64,000 nucleotides of DNA from Siphonodentalium dalli (Eukaryota; Mollusca; Scaphopoda; Gadilida; Siphonodentaliidae). The stretch spans positions 49,782,443 through 49,846,442 of the forward strand of contig CP136068.1 of assembly GCA_032622095.1 (NCBI GenBank), read 5' to 3'. The position numbers were made by a program, and so were the translations under genes. Under the pieces are notes generated by a model. It saw only the letters and a list, made by a program, of their open reading frames with translations. It ran no database searches and was not told the origin of the DNA. Numbering within the stretch: position 1 is the stretch's first letter; every line of letters begins with the position of its first letter. Shown piece after piece: positions 34,236 through 44,392 of this stretch.

Positions 34236-36359
34236 GAATGTGTCAATGACACTATACTAGTAGCTCAACTTGGAAAGGGAATAATTTCATGTGTTACAGT
34301 CAATGGAGCGATTAGGAATGCGGAAAGTTGAAAGGTCTAAGTAATACTAGATTATCAACATGAAGAGATATATAAAGTAGAATCCAAGATGGTTGCTGAT
34401 GGCTATGTTTTCCAATAAAATTCAAAAACATTTGATAGCTTCCACCTAGTAGATCAATATCAGGATTAACATGAAGTTTGGTGATGATCGGATTAGGGAA
34501 GTGGACTGTAGGGTGTGCCAAAGGATTTATTCATGCAAAGAGTAAAATCCAAGATGGCTGCCAGCGGACATGTTTTATGGCTGAATGTCAGACCCCCAAA
34601 ATGACTCGTTTCCCATCTACATTTCAATGTTAACATTCATGACAAATTTCATGATGATCCGACCAAAGGTATGACCTGTAGCCCGTGCCCAAGGATTTAG
34701 TCATGCAATGACATAAATGACAAATTTAATGATGATCAGACACACAGTACGGCCTGTAGCCCATGATAATGGTTTGAATTCTGAAATCCAAGATGGCCAC
34801 TGGAAGCCATGTTTTTTTTTTGCCGAATGATCCTAAAATGACTTGTTCCCATTTACATATCAATGTTAACATCCATGACAAATTTCATGATGATCCGACC
34901 AAAGATACGACCTGTAGCCTGTTTCAAAGGATTTAGTCATACAAAGTGTAAAATCCAAGATGGCTACCAGCGGCCATGTTTTATGGCCGAATGACCCCAA
35001 AATGACTTGCTCCGATCTACATCTCAATATTAACATCCATGACAAATTTCATGATGATCAGATGAATACTAGGCCTGAAGTCTGTGCTAATGGATTGAAT
35101 TTTGTATATCGAAGATGGCCGCTGGCGGCCATGTTTTTTTGGCCGAATAACCCCAAAATGATTTGTTCCCATCTACATGTCAATGTCAACAGCAATGACA
35201 AATTTCATAATGATCCGACCAAAGGTACGACCTGTAGCCCGTGCCAAAGGATTTAGTCATGCAAGAGTAAAATCCAAGATGGCTGCTGGTGGCCACATTT
35301 TTTTTGCCGAATGACCCCAAAATGACTCATTCCCATCTACGTGTCATTGTTAACATCCATGAAAAAGTTCATGATGATCTGACCAAAGGTTAGGACCTGT
35401 AGCCCGTGCCAAAGTATTTAGTCATGCAAAGAGTAAAATCCAAGATGGCTGCAGGCGAATGACGCCAAAATGACTCGTTCTCATCTACATGTCAATATCA
35501 AGAGCCATGACAAATTTCATAATGATCTGACCAAAGGTACGACTTAGGATTTAGTGATGCAAAGAGTAAAATCTAAGTTGGCTGCCAGCGGCCATGTTTT
35601 ATGGCTGAATGACCCCAAAATGATTTGTTCCCATCTACATGTCAATATTAACATCCATGACAAATTTCATGATGATCCTACCAAAGGTACGACCTGTAGC
35701 CCGTGACAAAGGATTTTAGTCATGCAAAGAGTAAAATCCAAGATGGCTGCTGGCGGCCATGTTTATTGGCCGAATGACCCCAAAATAATTCGTTCACATC
35801 TACATGTCAATATTACCATAAATTATAAATTTCATGATGATCAGACAAACAGTACGGCCTGTAGCCCGTGCTATGACATATTTCATTATGATCCGACCAA
35901 AAGTACGACCTGCAGCCCGAAGCCCGTGCCAAACAATTTAGTCATGCAAAGAGTAAAATCTAAGATCGCTGTCGGCAGCCATGTTTTATGGCTGAACGAC
36001 CCCAAAATTACTCGTTCCCATCTACATGTCAATATTAACATCCATGACAAATTTCATGATGATCAGACGAACAGTAGAACATGTAGCCCGTGCTAATGGA
36101 TTCAATTTTGAAATCCAAGATGGCCACTGGTGGCCATGTTTTTTTTCCGAATGACCCCAAAATGACTCGTTCCTAACAACATGTCAATGCCAACAGCTGT
36201 GACAAATTTTATAATGATCCGACCAAAGTTACGACCTGTAGCCCATGCTAAAGGAAATTGTTGATGAATCACGCACACACATACACACGCACACACACAC
36301 GGATGACAGATACCAAGCCATGGCAATAGCTCAAACTTTACAAAGTAAAGTTAAGCTAA
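34236..36359 (+). repeat. Pearl-like element, largest ~165-bp monomer array (locus 4)
   Basis: Begins in the LTR target site with 'tgtcaatgacac' and 'tagctcaacttggaaaggga', and ends 'catggcaatagctcaaactt' then 'acaaagtaaagttaagctaa'. 'aagatggc' or a close variant occurs at about 34389, 34551, 34790, 34958, 35113, 35276, 35444, 35573, 35740, 35965 and 36117, mostly 152-168 bp apart with two larger gaps. Each monomer carries 'tgaccccaaaatgactcgtt' and 'catgatgatc'. The 98- to 124-codon ORFs here are repeat artefacts. Confidence 0.88.
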
Positions 36360-36526
36360 AAATGCATTGAAAAGTGCTGATCAGAGCAGTGAACAGAGTA
36401 CTGACAAAAGCGACTCATCGAGCAAAACACTGTGATCGAGTGTATCGCTTTTTTATTTCAAACAACACTGTCTAGCAGCCCTCTCAATTTAGCTTATTTG
36501 GCTCCGGCAATCCGCTATGGCAACCT
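36360..36526. other. Nothing assigned
   Basis: Short unassigned stretch between the array and the ORF at 36527. Confidence 0.4.
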
Positions 36527-36814
36527 TTGCCATGGCCTAGTTTTCTTCAGCAAATTGCTTCGGCATTGCTAATTGCTATAGCCAATTATGAGGGCTGGTC
36601 TAGTGTGTGGAAAACAGCCTCGTTGGATCACAGGTATCATGAGAGGGAACACGTTAGAGAAGTAACAACCCTCCTTCTACCAGCTACCCTACTTGATCAA
36701 TGTTCAAAAGACAACGATCCTTTGTCACACGAAGTACAAAACATACTTCATGGGTGCATTGATTCGGTGGCAGCAGAGGCCGTATATCATGCAGGTTCTT
36801 TTACAGTGTTTTGA
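36527..36814 (+). CDS. Coding-like ORF or exon, unknown
   Basis: 95-codon frame ending TGA at 36814. The part from about 36632 has protein-like composition: HEREHVREVTTLLLPATLLD, then 'QCSKDNDPLSHEVQNILHGC' and 'IDSVAAEAVYHAGSF'. 'ttggatcacag' just before it could be a splice acceptor, so the real coding segment might be a terminal exon of about 60 codons. I do not recognise it. It may belong to a host gene, a captured fragment or a transposon. Confidence 0.3.
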   Translation: MPWPSFLQQIASALLIAIANYEGWSSVWKTASLDHRYHEREHVREVTTLLLPATLLDQCSKDNDPLSHEVQNILHGCIDSVAAEAVYHAGSFTVF

Positions 36815-37000
36815 AAGGAAAAAACATCCATACAGATACGATAAAAGAAACAAAACTGGGCAAAAACATCCATACAGATACGATAAACAAACCGAAACCA
36901 GGCAAAAACATCCATACAGATACGATAAACGAACCAAAACCGGGCAAATACATCCATACAGATATGATAAATGAACCGAAACCAGGCAGAAATCAAACCC
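36815..37000 (+). repeat. 42-bp minisatellite, about 4 copies
   Basis: 'acatccatacagatacgata' recurs at about 36825, 36867, 36909 and, as 'gatatgataa', 36950, a 42-bp period. As 42 is divisible by three, ORFs appear in several frames on both strands; these are artefacts. Confidence 0.92.
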
Positions 37001-37591
37001 ATAAATGTCCCAGATTTTTTAGTTTGGAATGCCACACTAGAAATAACGTTGGAATTGCTCTCATAAATTGATATTCCAACCAGTATTTAGATTAATGAAA
37101 TGTTTATTTCGAACCAATGGTTGAAAAATGTGCAACCTTCAATCAGATTTCAGTTATAGTATATGGCAATCAGTGGAAAATTCCAAACCAATGTCAGGTT
37201 GAACATTTCCAACAGTTGAAAATATTGATGTATTAAACAGTTGCAATGACAGGAGACCCTTATACCCATGGTGATGCGATGACAAGACAGACCCCAGTAC
37301 AGCTTTTGCACTGAGTCCCTCTCATGCAATTGCATATTGATTATCAGTAAAATATATCATATCATCATATCATATATTTACGGAATGAGTCTAATGGACT
37401 CTTTGTTCCGTTACTTACATCATATATACCAAATAAGATATACGTTAAAATTTTCAACATACATGTAAGACTGTGAGTATAATTGTTCTTAGGAAATCTG
37501 TTTCGAATTTCAACTCAGCAAAGTGGGTATATCCTTCATGTAAGAATACACGAAACCAAGCACCCCCTCCAAGGCCTCCATTCTCCATATG
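37001..37591. other. Nothing assigned
   Basis: AT-rich, with a short 'atatcat' repeat near 37355-37375. No gene. Confidence 0.4.
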
Positions 37592-37649
37592 TGTTAGGGT
37601 TAGGGTCAGGGTTAGGTTTAGGGTTAGGGCTAGTGTTAGAGTTAGGGTC
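37592..37649 (+). repeat. Interstitial telomere-like repeat, degenerate (TTAGGG)n
   Basis: Seven or more imperfect units: 'gttagggttagggtcagggt', 'taggtttagggttagggcta', 'gagttagggtc'. TTAGGG is the ancestral metazoan telomere repeat. It abuts the 3' end of the minus-strand reverse-transcriptase relic. Confidence 0.88.
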
Positions 37650-38310
37650 TATATGTTCTTTGAAGTCCTTCAATGATTCTGCTTTGATTATATGTTCGGG
37701 AAGAGCATTCCACATGCCATGCACGCTTTGTGTACAGAAGAACTTGCTTGTACTTTTAGATGCACGTTTTACCATCAGTTTAAGCTGTGTTCCATTATAC
37801 ACATATTTTTCTAAAGAGTGTCGTGATCGATGTTGTAATATCTTTGGACAATTTTGAATGTTTCTATGAGATCTCCTCTCAGCCGCCTGTACTTTAACGA
37901 CATCAGGTTTAGCATCTCAGTCTGACTGTCTCCCGGTGTAAGGGTATTTCTTCAGGCAGGGAATGAAATGTGTCGCTCGATGTTGAACTCCTTCTAAGGC
38001 TCGTGAATGTTTTAGGAGGTTTGTAGTCCACACAGGTTGGCAGTATTCGATGAGAGGCCTGACCATTGCCCCGTAAAGTCTTAGCAATGTTTCAGAATTA
38101 AGTTCGGGTTTAAGTCCTCCCGATAACTCCAAGAACCTGATTTTCTTTTGTAACAACACTGTTCACATGTTTATCAAACTTCAGAAGATCATCACTGTGA
38201 ACTCCAAGGTCTTTTTCTGATCTTGTTTGTATTATTTTAGGATTAATTGGTGTATCTGTCATAAATTAGGTATTGTTAGGGTTTAGGTGTTCAAGTTCTA
38301 GAATATGTAT
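37650..38310 (-). pseudogene. Reverse-transcriptase C-terminal relic (CR1/jockey-like LINE)
   Basis: Minus-strand pieces read in order: 'TRSEKDLGVHSDDLLKF' (near 38230-38180), 'LLRLYGAMVRPLIEYCQPVW' (near 38090-38030), 'LEGVQHRATHFIPCLKKYPY' (near 38005-37945), a 'MSLKYRRLRGDLIETF' region in a shifted frame near 37905-37860, and 'HGMWNALPEHIIKAESLKDF' (near 37720-37670). This is the usual order of the part after the RT palm in CR1/jockey-type LINEs. The endonuclease and catalytic palm are missing and there are several frameshifts. Clade assignment is approximate. Confidence 0.8.
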
Positions 38311-38539
38311 TTTGGAAGAATTAGATATCAGCTGTCATTTAAGGGATTTAAATATACAGGGACTGATCTATGTCCCATTTATATTTTTCACCATTTCATG
38401 CAAATGATATACACTTCATTAATCTCATTGAGAGCTCACAAATCACGTTTACGTATGGTCATATTAGCTTATAGTGAAAAAAAATAAAGACTGCCAATAC
38501 TATGAGATGGGTTCAATCATTCACAATCTGAGGGAAGTA
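38311..38539. other. Nothing assigned
   Basis: No feature recognised; possibly degenerate upstream LINE sequence. Confidence 0.35.
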
Positions 38540-38690
38540 AGGCAGTGCCTCCCGGGGCGAACCAGCTCTCGTCGGTTTCCGGCGCCGGGGCAGTCACTCG
38601 CCCGCGTGGGAGGTTCGCATCAACGTAGGCGCGCGACCGTTTTCTCCGTGTCGTTCGTCATCAGCACCGGTGGCAGCGTGACGTTAGGTA
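38540..38690. other. GC-rich patch, origin unknown
   Basis: About 150 bp far richer in G+C than its surroundings, with 'cctcccggggcgaaccagct', 'ccggcgccggggcagtcact' and 'cgcccgcgtgggaggttcgc'. The plus frame 38474-38695 runs through it but is arginine-rich and unconvincing. Could be a fragment of a GC-rich repeat, a small CpG island or foreign DNA. Confidence 0.4.
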
Positions 38691-38740
38691 TTTGAAATTA
38701 CGGTGTAAATGATTTATGCTTAAGCGCAAATGATTTGTAC

Positions 38741-39186
38741 TTAAAGGTACTCAACCCGATAAAACTCCTCTCAATTACTATTTCAATGGCTTCGGGGGTC
38801 AAAAATATTTGATTCGAGTCTAGGAAGTCACCCATCAAAGCTCAGATTTGTTAGATATCGATTTTAGAAATCTATTATTTTTCATTATCGGGAATACTAT
38901 CTGGCCCAGAACTCAGACAAAATTGCGTTAAAATTACGGAGTTATAGATTTGGAGTACACATCCAGAGCAGATTACGGCAGTTATTAGTACTAATCTCGA
39001 GCAGTTAACAAATTTGAAAAATCAATATCTAATAACTCTGAGCTTTGTTTGATGGGTTCCTCGACTCGAATCAAATATTTTTTACCCCCAAAGCCAAAGA
39101 AATAGTAATATAGGACCCTCTGATCGGATTGTTGTTGTTGGAATCTGTTGAGATGGGGACCCTCTTTACGGGTTGAGTACCTTTAA
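38741..39186. mobile_element. TTAA-flanked long-inverted-repeat element (copy 2)
   Basis: TTAA then AGGTACTCAACCCGATA at the left; 'acgggttgagtacct' then TTAA at the right. Internal phrases match the 29302 copy ('aaaatatttgattcgagtc', 'gaggaa/aagtcacccatcaa', 'ccaaagccaaagaaatagta'). Near the right end there is an extra ~40 bp starting 'ttgttgttggaatctg'. It sits between 'cttaagcgcaaatgatttgtac' and 'gcgcaaatgattttgcgttt', that is, in a CTTAAGCGCAA-type context. Confidence 0.8.
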
Positions 39187-40014
39187 GCGCAAATGATTTT
39201 GCGTTTAAGCACGCTGAAGTACAATTTACAAATAAGGAAAAAATGTGAAAATGGCCTCCGATAGCCGATTCAGTGTCAAATACGTCTTACAAATTTATGA
39301 AAATTACCATTCAGCGAGACGCATAATCACTGTTGTTGTCAGGGTCGAACCGTGTAGTTTCCAAATAGCGAACATTGTTACTGCATTTCTGCATCAAGTT
39401 TAATTGAATATTGCAAAAGCAGAGGTACTAATTGGACAGTTCCTACATTTATGCATATCAAAGCTTCCGTTGGATGTTAATTTTAGCATTGATATTGCCC
39501 CTTGTAGCCTAAGAAATAGCTTTTTGTGATCGGTTCCCATTTTGATCTGATGGGTTGGTCGATTATGACTCATTTTATGTATAGATCTCATCCCCGATTG
39601 TGTTAAGTGAGTCAACCTGGTGGACTTGCAATGTCTACTTTATACAATGAGCCCAAGAAGAAACACACTTTTATCGTCCAATTCAGTAAAAAAACCTTCT
39701 AACATGCAGTCGTTGAATTGCCACTGAATCGTTGTTGTCATCCACTGAATCGTGAAATTGATCGAAAAATCGTCTGAACAATTCTGCTGTACGTGTGATT
39801 ATTCCGTGTCTTTCAAAAAAAATCAGAACTATAAATATTTTTACGTATTGGTTGAAATATAATTATAGAACAGTTTAGAGTTATTTCCCTTATCCCAGAT
39901 GCGTGCAGTCGGTAGAACGATCGGTTTATTTTAGAGATTGTTAGTCTAAGAGGTGGGGGATGTATAGTCAAGCAGTCATCTGGAACCTTTGCCCAACATG
40001 TCTGGTGTCGCAAT
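39187..40014. other. Nothing assigned
   Basis: No exon or repeat recognised; a short direct repeat 'ccactgaatcgt' at about 39720-39750. Confidence 0.4.
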
Positions 40015-40515
40015 CACCGAGTCTGGAGGAGCGGATAGCTCAATTTGTTTTGGGCTGTCCTCTGAGCTACACCTTCAACATGGATGAGGGTTCGAATCTG
40101 ACATACCCTGTAGTATCGGTCGGACTTGGTGCATCCCCAGTACCATGGGCATCACGAATCAGCCATCGATGCCATGATCGGTGCTCTGAGAACGATTCCA
40201 GTAGAAATTAAAAAAACACAGATAAAATTTTGTCAACACTCCTCTTGTAATGTCATGACCAGGGATAACATTAGGCTGGGCATACTGTCAGACCAGAGGT
40301 GACGCTAAATGGCTGTCCCATGTGCAACAATGTGCACACGTTAAAGATCCCAACCATGGCGAAGAAGTCCTGGACAAATTGGGTGGTGGATCAACTTGAC
40401 CGCAGTGCACCTATGACCAGCATTGGCCCCTGCACTGAATACTCTACTGATACAAAGAGTTGTGACTTTCAGCAGGTCAGGCACACCCTGAATTGCACTA
40501 TTATAGTGGAATTCC
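40015..40515 (+). repeat. SINE-like stretch with tRNA-type promoter boxes
   Basis: 'gagcggatagctcaatttg' (A-box-like) and 'gagggttcgaatctgac' (B-box-like) lie about 60 bp apart at 40028-40105, as in a tRNA-derived SINE head. The following 'cacacgttaaagatcccaac', 'aattgggtggtgga' and 'tgcactgaatactctactga' look like a SINE body in a second block (40290-40490). No tRNA cloverleaf is intact. The boundary is uncertain. Confidence 0.45.
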
Positions 40516-40829
40516 ACTAGTATAGTGGTATATGACCATAACATATTCAGAGTGTCTCCTTTATTTGCATCAGGAATAGAATTTCACTCTTAACAATATC
40601 GCAGCGAATGAATAGTCTTCCGACAAAATTTGTTGTGCAATCTTTCCGCTAGCTTTGTTATTCAATAATATTACTAATATATGCCTTTCTAAATGACAAT
40701 AACAGGGTGACTCAATCTCTCCTTCATAACAACATTTAAACTAATTGAATGCTAATTGAGTTGCTGATCGTGTACGTTCATGATCAATTATTCTCCTGAA
40801 CAAAATATATGTATGATACCGAATTAGGG
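40516..40829. other. Nothing assigned
   Basis: AT-rich spacer; the 'agtggaattccactagtata' stretch is locally palindromic. Confidence 0.35.
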
Positions 40830-43206
40830 CAACACTGACGGTGTGACGATTTGACACTGGTAGATCTCCATTGCGGAGGTCCCTTTGCGGAGGTCCCCAA
40901 ATTTGTGGAGGTCCCCTACAATGGGCTAAGGAGATGACTTTAAAGGGAGGAATGGGTGTGTATATGTCAATTGAGACATATTTTAAATGAATAACGACAC
41001 AAAAATCTATATTATTGGCTCGTTCTATCAATTATATTCGCGTAGCTCACTTGGTGCAAATCCAATGATACACATTTGTTATGGGCCTAAGCATACTGCA
41101 TAGATGTTATTCAGTCAATTAATTAATATTATCATTAGCTAGCACCTATATGTATAGTCTCGGAGATTGCTGCGTGGATGTCCCGATCATCACGCAAATT
41201 ATATCACAGAGATCCCTCAACTCGCATTCGCAGTCCGTCTATAAATTAGCAAAAGGAACAACTTTAAAGAAGGAAAGTGGTGTATGCTTGCTATAGTTAA
41301 CATATTCTGCAACGAATAATAAATAATAAAGGCTTAATTCATCAATTATATTTGCGGAGGTCCCTTTCGCGGACATTGGAAATGGCAATAAGAATTTGCG
41401 GAGGTCCCCATTTAGGCCCCTACGTTAGGGACCTGCGAATATTCGAGATTCGATTCGATGTAGATATCGGGCACCTGATTCGAGATCGACACCGAATCGG
41501 TCTGCTGATTCGGATATTTTCGAATTGGTGTTACTTCGGTGTAGTCTTGTTTGTTGCGTGAACAGTTTAACAGATAACTACCATTGGTATCGAACTACAA
41601 CAATCATATAGCTGAACGGTGTACCCATGTCCACTTGTGTAAAATCTTTATTATCTTTATTAAATAATGTAGATAAGTGACTTCCATTCCATGAGGTTTG
41701 TGATACGTTGATTGAACTGTCTTCAAGTGTCTTACTGTCACTTCTCAATGTATTAACAGTAGCCAGTATACACCACTTACCTTCTTTACAGTTGTTTGTT
41801 TTGCCAATTAGAGGGACCTCCGCGAATTGTGAATGCGAGTTGAGGGACATCCGCGATTTAATTCGTGCGACTGAGACACCTCCACACAGCATTCACCTGG
41901 AGTATATGTAGGTGCTAGTTGAATAATAGTATTTAATTGACTGAAAGACATCAATAATAAATATTCTTATTCATAAATTATAAAGGCACCTATATAGCTC
42001 CAGGCATACATGGGCACACATATATACATGGGGACCAGAGCAAATTATAATTACCGTTTTCAATGTCTGCAAAGGGATCTCGGCGATTATATATCTATAT
42101 ATTTATAATAATTAAACCATTATTATTTATTATTCATTGAAGAATATGTATTAACTTGCCAATATACACCACCTTCCTTCTTTAAAGTTTTGTGTTTTGG
42201 CATTTAGTGGGATCTCCGTGAGGGACATCCACACAGTGTTCTCCTGGAGTACATGCATGTAGGTGCTATATTTAGTTAATGCATAATATTATTTAATTAA
42301 CTGAATAAAATCAATAATCAATATTGTTCATCGTATTCACAAATTTATTTTAATTTGCGCGATCACGTGTCATCCACATACTCGTGGAGTACATGTATGT
42401 GTACACTAAGGTGCTAGTAAATGAATAATATTATTTATATGGCTGAATAATGCCAATAATCAATATTCTCCATCTTATTCACAAATTGAAGGGGGCCTCG
42501 GGCATGCATGCAGACACGTATGGGCCTATATGGGGACCTCTGCAAATTCTTATCGCCGTTTTCATTGTCCGTAAAAGGGACCCCCATGAATATAATTGAT
42601 GAATTAAGCGAATTTAAGCCAGTATTAAATATTTATTATTCATTGAAAAATATTAATATGTATTAACCATAAACAAGTATACACCACTTTTCTTCTTTAT
42701 AAAGTTGTTCCTTTCGCTAATTTATAGAAGGACCTCTGCGAATTATGAATGCGAGTTGAGGGATCTCCGCAATATAATTTGCGTGATCGAGACATCCATG
42801 CAGCATTCTCCAGGAGAATACATATCTAGACGCGCTAGCTAATGAATAATATTATTTAATTGATTGAATAACATCTATGCAGTACGTATGCTTCATTTTA
42901 TTCACAAATTTAAGGGGTAGGCCCTACTCATTGCATATACAGGAATATATATAGGCCCATAGCAAATGTGTATCATCGTATTGATTTGCGCCATTTAGTG
43001 AGCTATGCGAACATGTAATTGATAGAACAATTAAGCCACTAATATATATATTTTGTTTGTTATTCATTTAAAATATTTCTCAATTGACATATACACACCC
43101 GTTCCTCAGTTTAAGGTTGTCTCTTTAGCCCATTTTAGGGGACCTCCACGGATTCGGGAGCTCCGCAAACAGGGACCTACTGCAAATCGTCGCACCCGAC
43201 ACTGAT
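40830..43206. mobile_element. Large foldback element with reiterated 'ggaggtccc' ends
   Basis: Left 'acactgacggtgtgacgatt' + 'tg' and right 'caaatcgtcgcacccgacac' + 'tg' are inverted. Further in, 'tatgtcaattgagacatatt' / 'aaatatttctcaattgacat', 'ccaatgatacacatttgtta' / 'agcaaatgtgtatcatcgta' and 'tgcggaggtcccct...' / 'aggggacctccac' are mirrored. Several internal units of about 350 bp repeat the same phrases in both orientations (near 41180-41420, 41800-41900, 42050-42260, 42500-42780). No convincing ORF. Confidence 0.65.
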
Positions 43207-44383
43207 TTTGAATAATTTCGCTGAAATATGATTTTGGATTATCCCTCTTTTATCAAATTCACGATGTAATGGTCATAATTCACTATAATAGCTGAATACC
43301 ACTTTAATAGTGGAATGCAGGATCTGCCTGATCTGGTGCAGTGTTGAACAGTTGAATTTCAAACGAAAAGCGACATTCAAGTTCAACAAAAGGTTGTCTT
43401 AAAAACAAAAACAAGTTTATAGTGTTAATTAAATCATACAGACGAATAAAGCCTTACCGAACAAGATATTAAGATAAGATAAGTTTATTGGCACTAGAAT
43501 CATGAAACATTGTAACAGAGTAAGACTAAGAATAGGTAACATATGTATATGTTTTATATGAGGTTGTAAATGGAATCTAGATGTGACTGTAAAGTATAAA
43601 TGGAATCAGTAATAAGATAAGTATAAGCAGATTCGGTGTGACATGTCACAGAGTGGGACAAATTTCATGAGATCTAGAGTAGAGCCAACAGGGTTGTACA
43701 AAAAGCTGGCGTAACCAAATTGATTCCATTGTGGACCCTGCTGACCTCAGATCACATGACTCCTCGACCACACCATGAAAATTGCTTCCAACTATATACA
43801 CTATATAAATGCCAAAAATTATCAATCAAAGGGGGATTTGCTTAATTCAAACTTATTTCAAAAGTATTTATATTAATTAAATGCTTTCATCGCTTTGTTT
43901 GATATCTATATTATCCAGATTATATCAATGATGTGGGCTCTCCATTGTTTCTCATTACATGAAGGATCTAAATATTTTACAACGATTTGAACAGGTCCAT
44001 TTTTTTCGCAAAGCTGGATACGAAGTACAGAAACTATGGGAAACGTTCAAACGACATTGATCTTCTTGGAAAGAAAAATCTTACTTCGAGGTTTGGGTTT
44101 TTCCTAAGCTATAAATAGATATTTCCGCAAAAAAAATAAAAAATATTTATTTGTAAAAGTACGAATATATATCGGTACTTTCTCGAATATTATAGCATGG
44201 ATACGTGGTGGATAATTCACTCTAAAATTTTGCTATGTACACACATAGACCTTTGTGAGGAAAAAGTTAATCTGTAGTTATCCAAAATAATGAGGTTGTC
44301 CTGGAATAGTATAGAGAAATAAAGTAGAAGGTACATCAAAATTCATTCCGATTGAGTTTCGCTTCCGCAAAAAAAGTATCAGC
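43207..44383. other. Nothing assigned
   Basis: AT-rich; 'aagataagataagtttattg' at about 43472 resembles the ends of some retroelements but is not enough to call one. No gene. Confidence 0.4.
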
Positions 44384-44392
44384 CTTTATTTG

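Noticed and set aside
34960-36096. Long ORFs (98 and 124 codons) in the pearl-like array
   Set aside because: They follow the satellite monomers and show no domain. Similar frames occur in the same family at 6815 and 22795.
36693-37071. Four ORFs with 14-residue repeats on both strands
   Set aside because: By-products of the 42-bp minisatellite, again divisible by three.
40020-40110. Functional tRNA gene
   Set aside because: A- and B-box-like sequences are present but the acceptor and anticodon stems do not pair, so only a SINE-like call is justified.
41424-41560. Possible hAT terminus 'tagggacctgcgaatattcg'
   Set aside because: No partner end or 8-bp duplication was found, and the motif also resembles the internal units of the surrounding foldback element.
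41578-41892. 104-codon minus-strand ORF with a donor-like end
   Set aside because: Most of it lies in reiterated blocks of the 40830-43206 foldback element. The 'ccttctttacag' phrase recurs in its other units.
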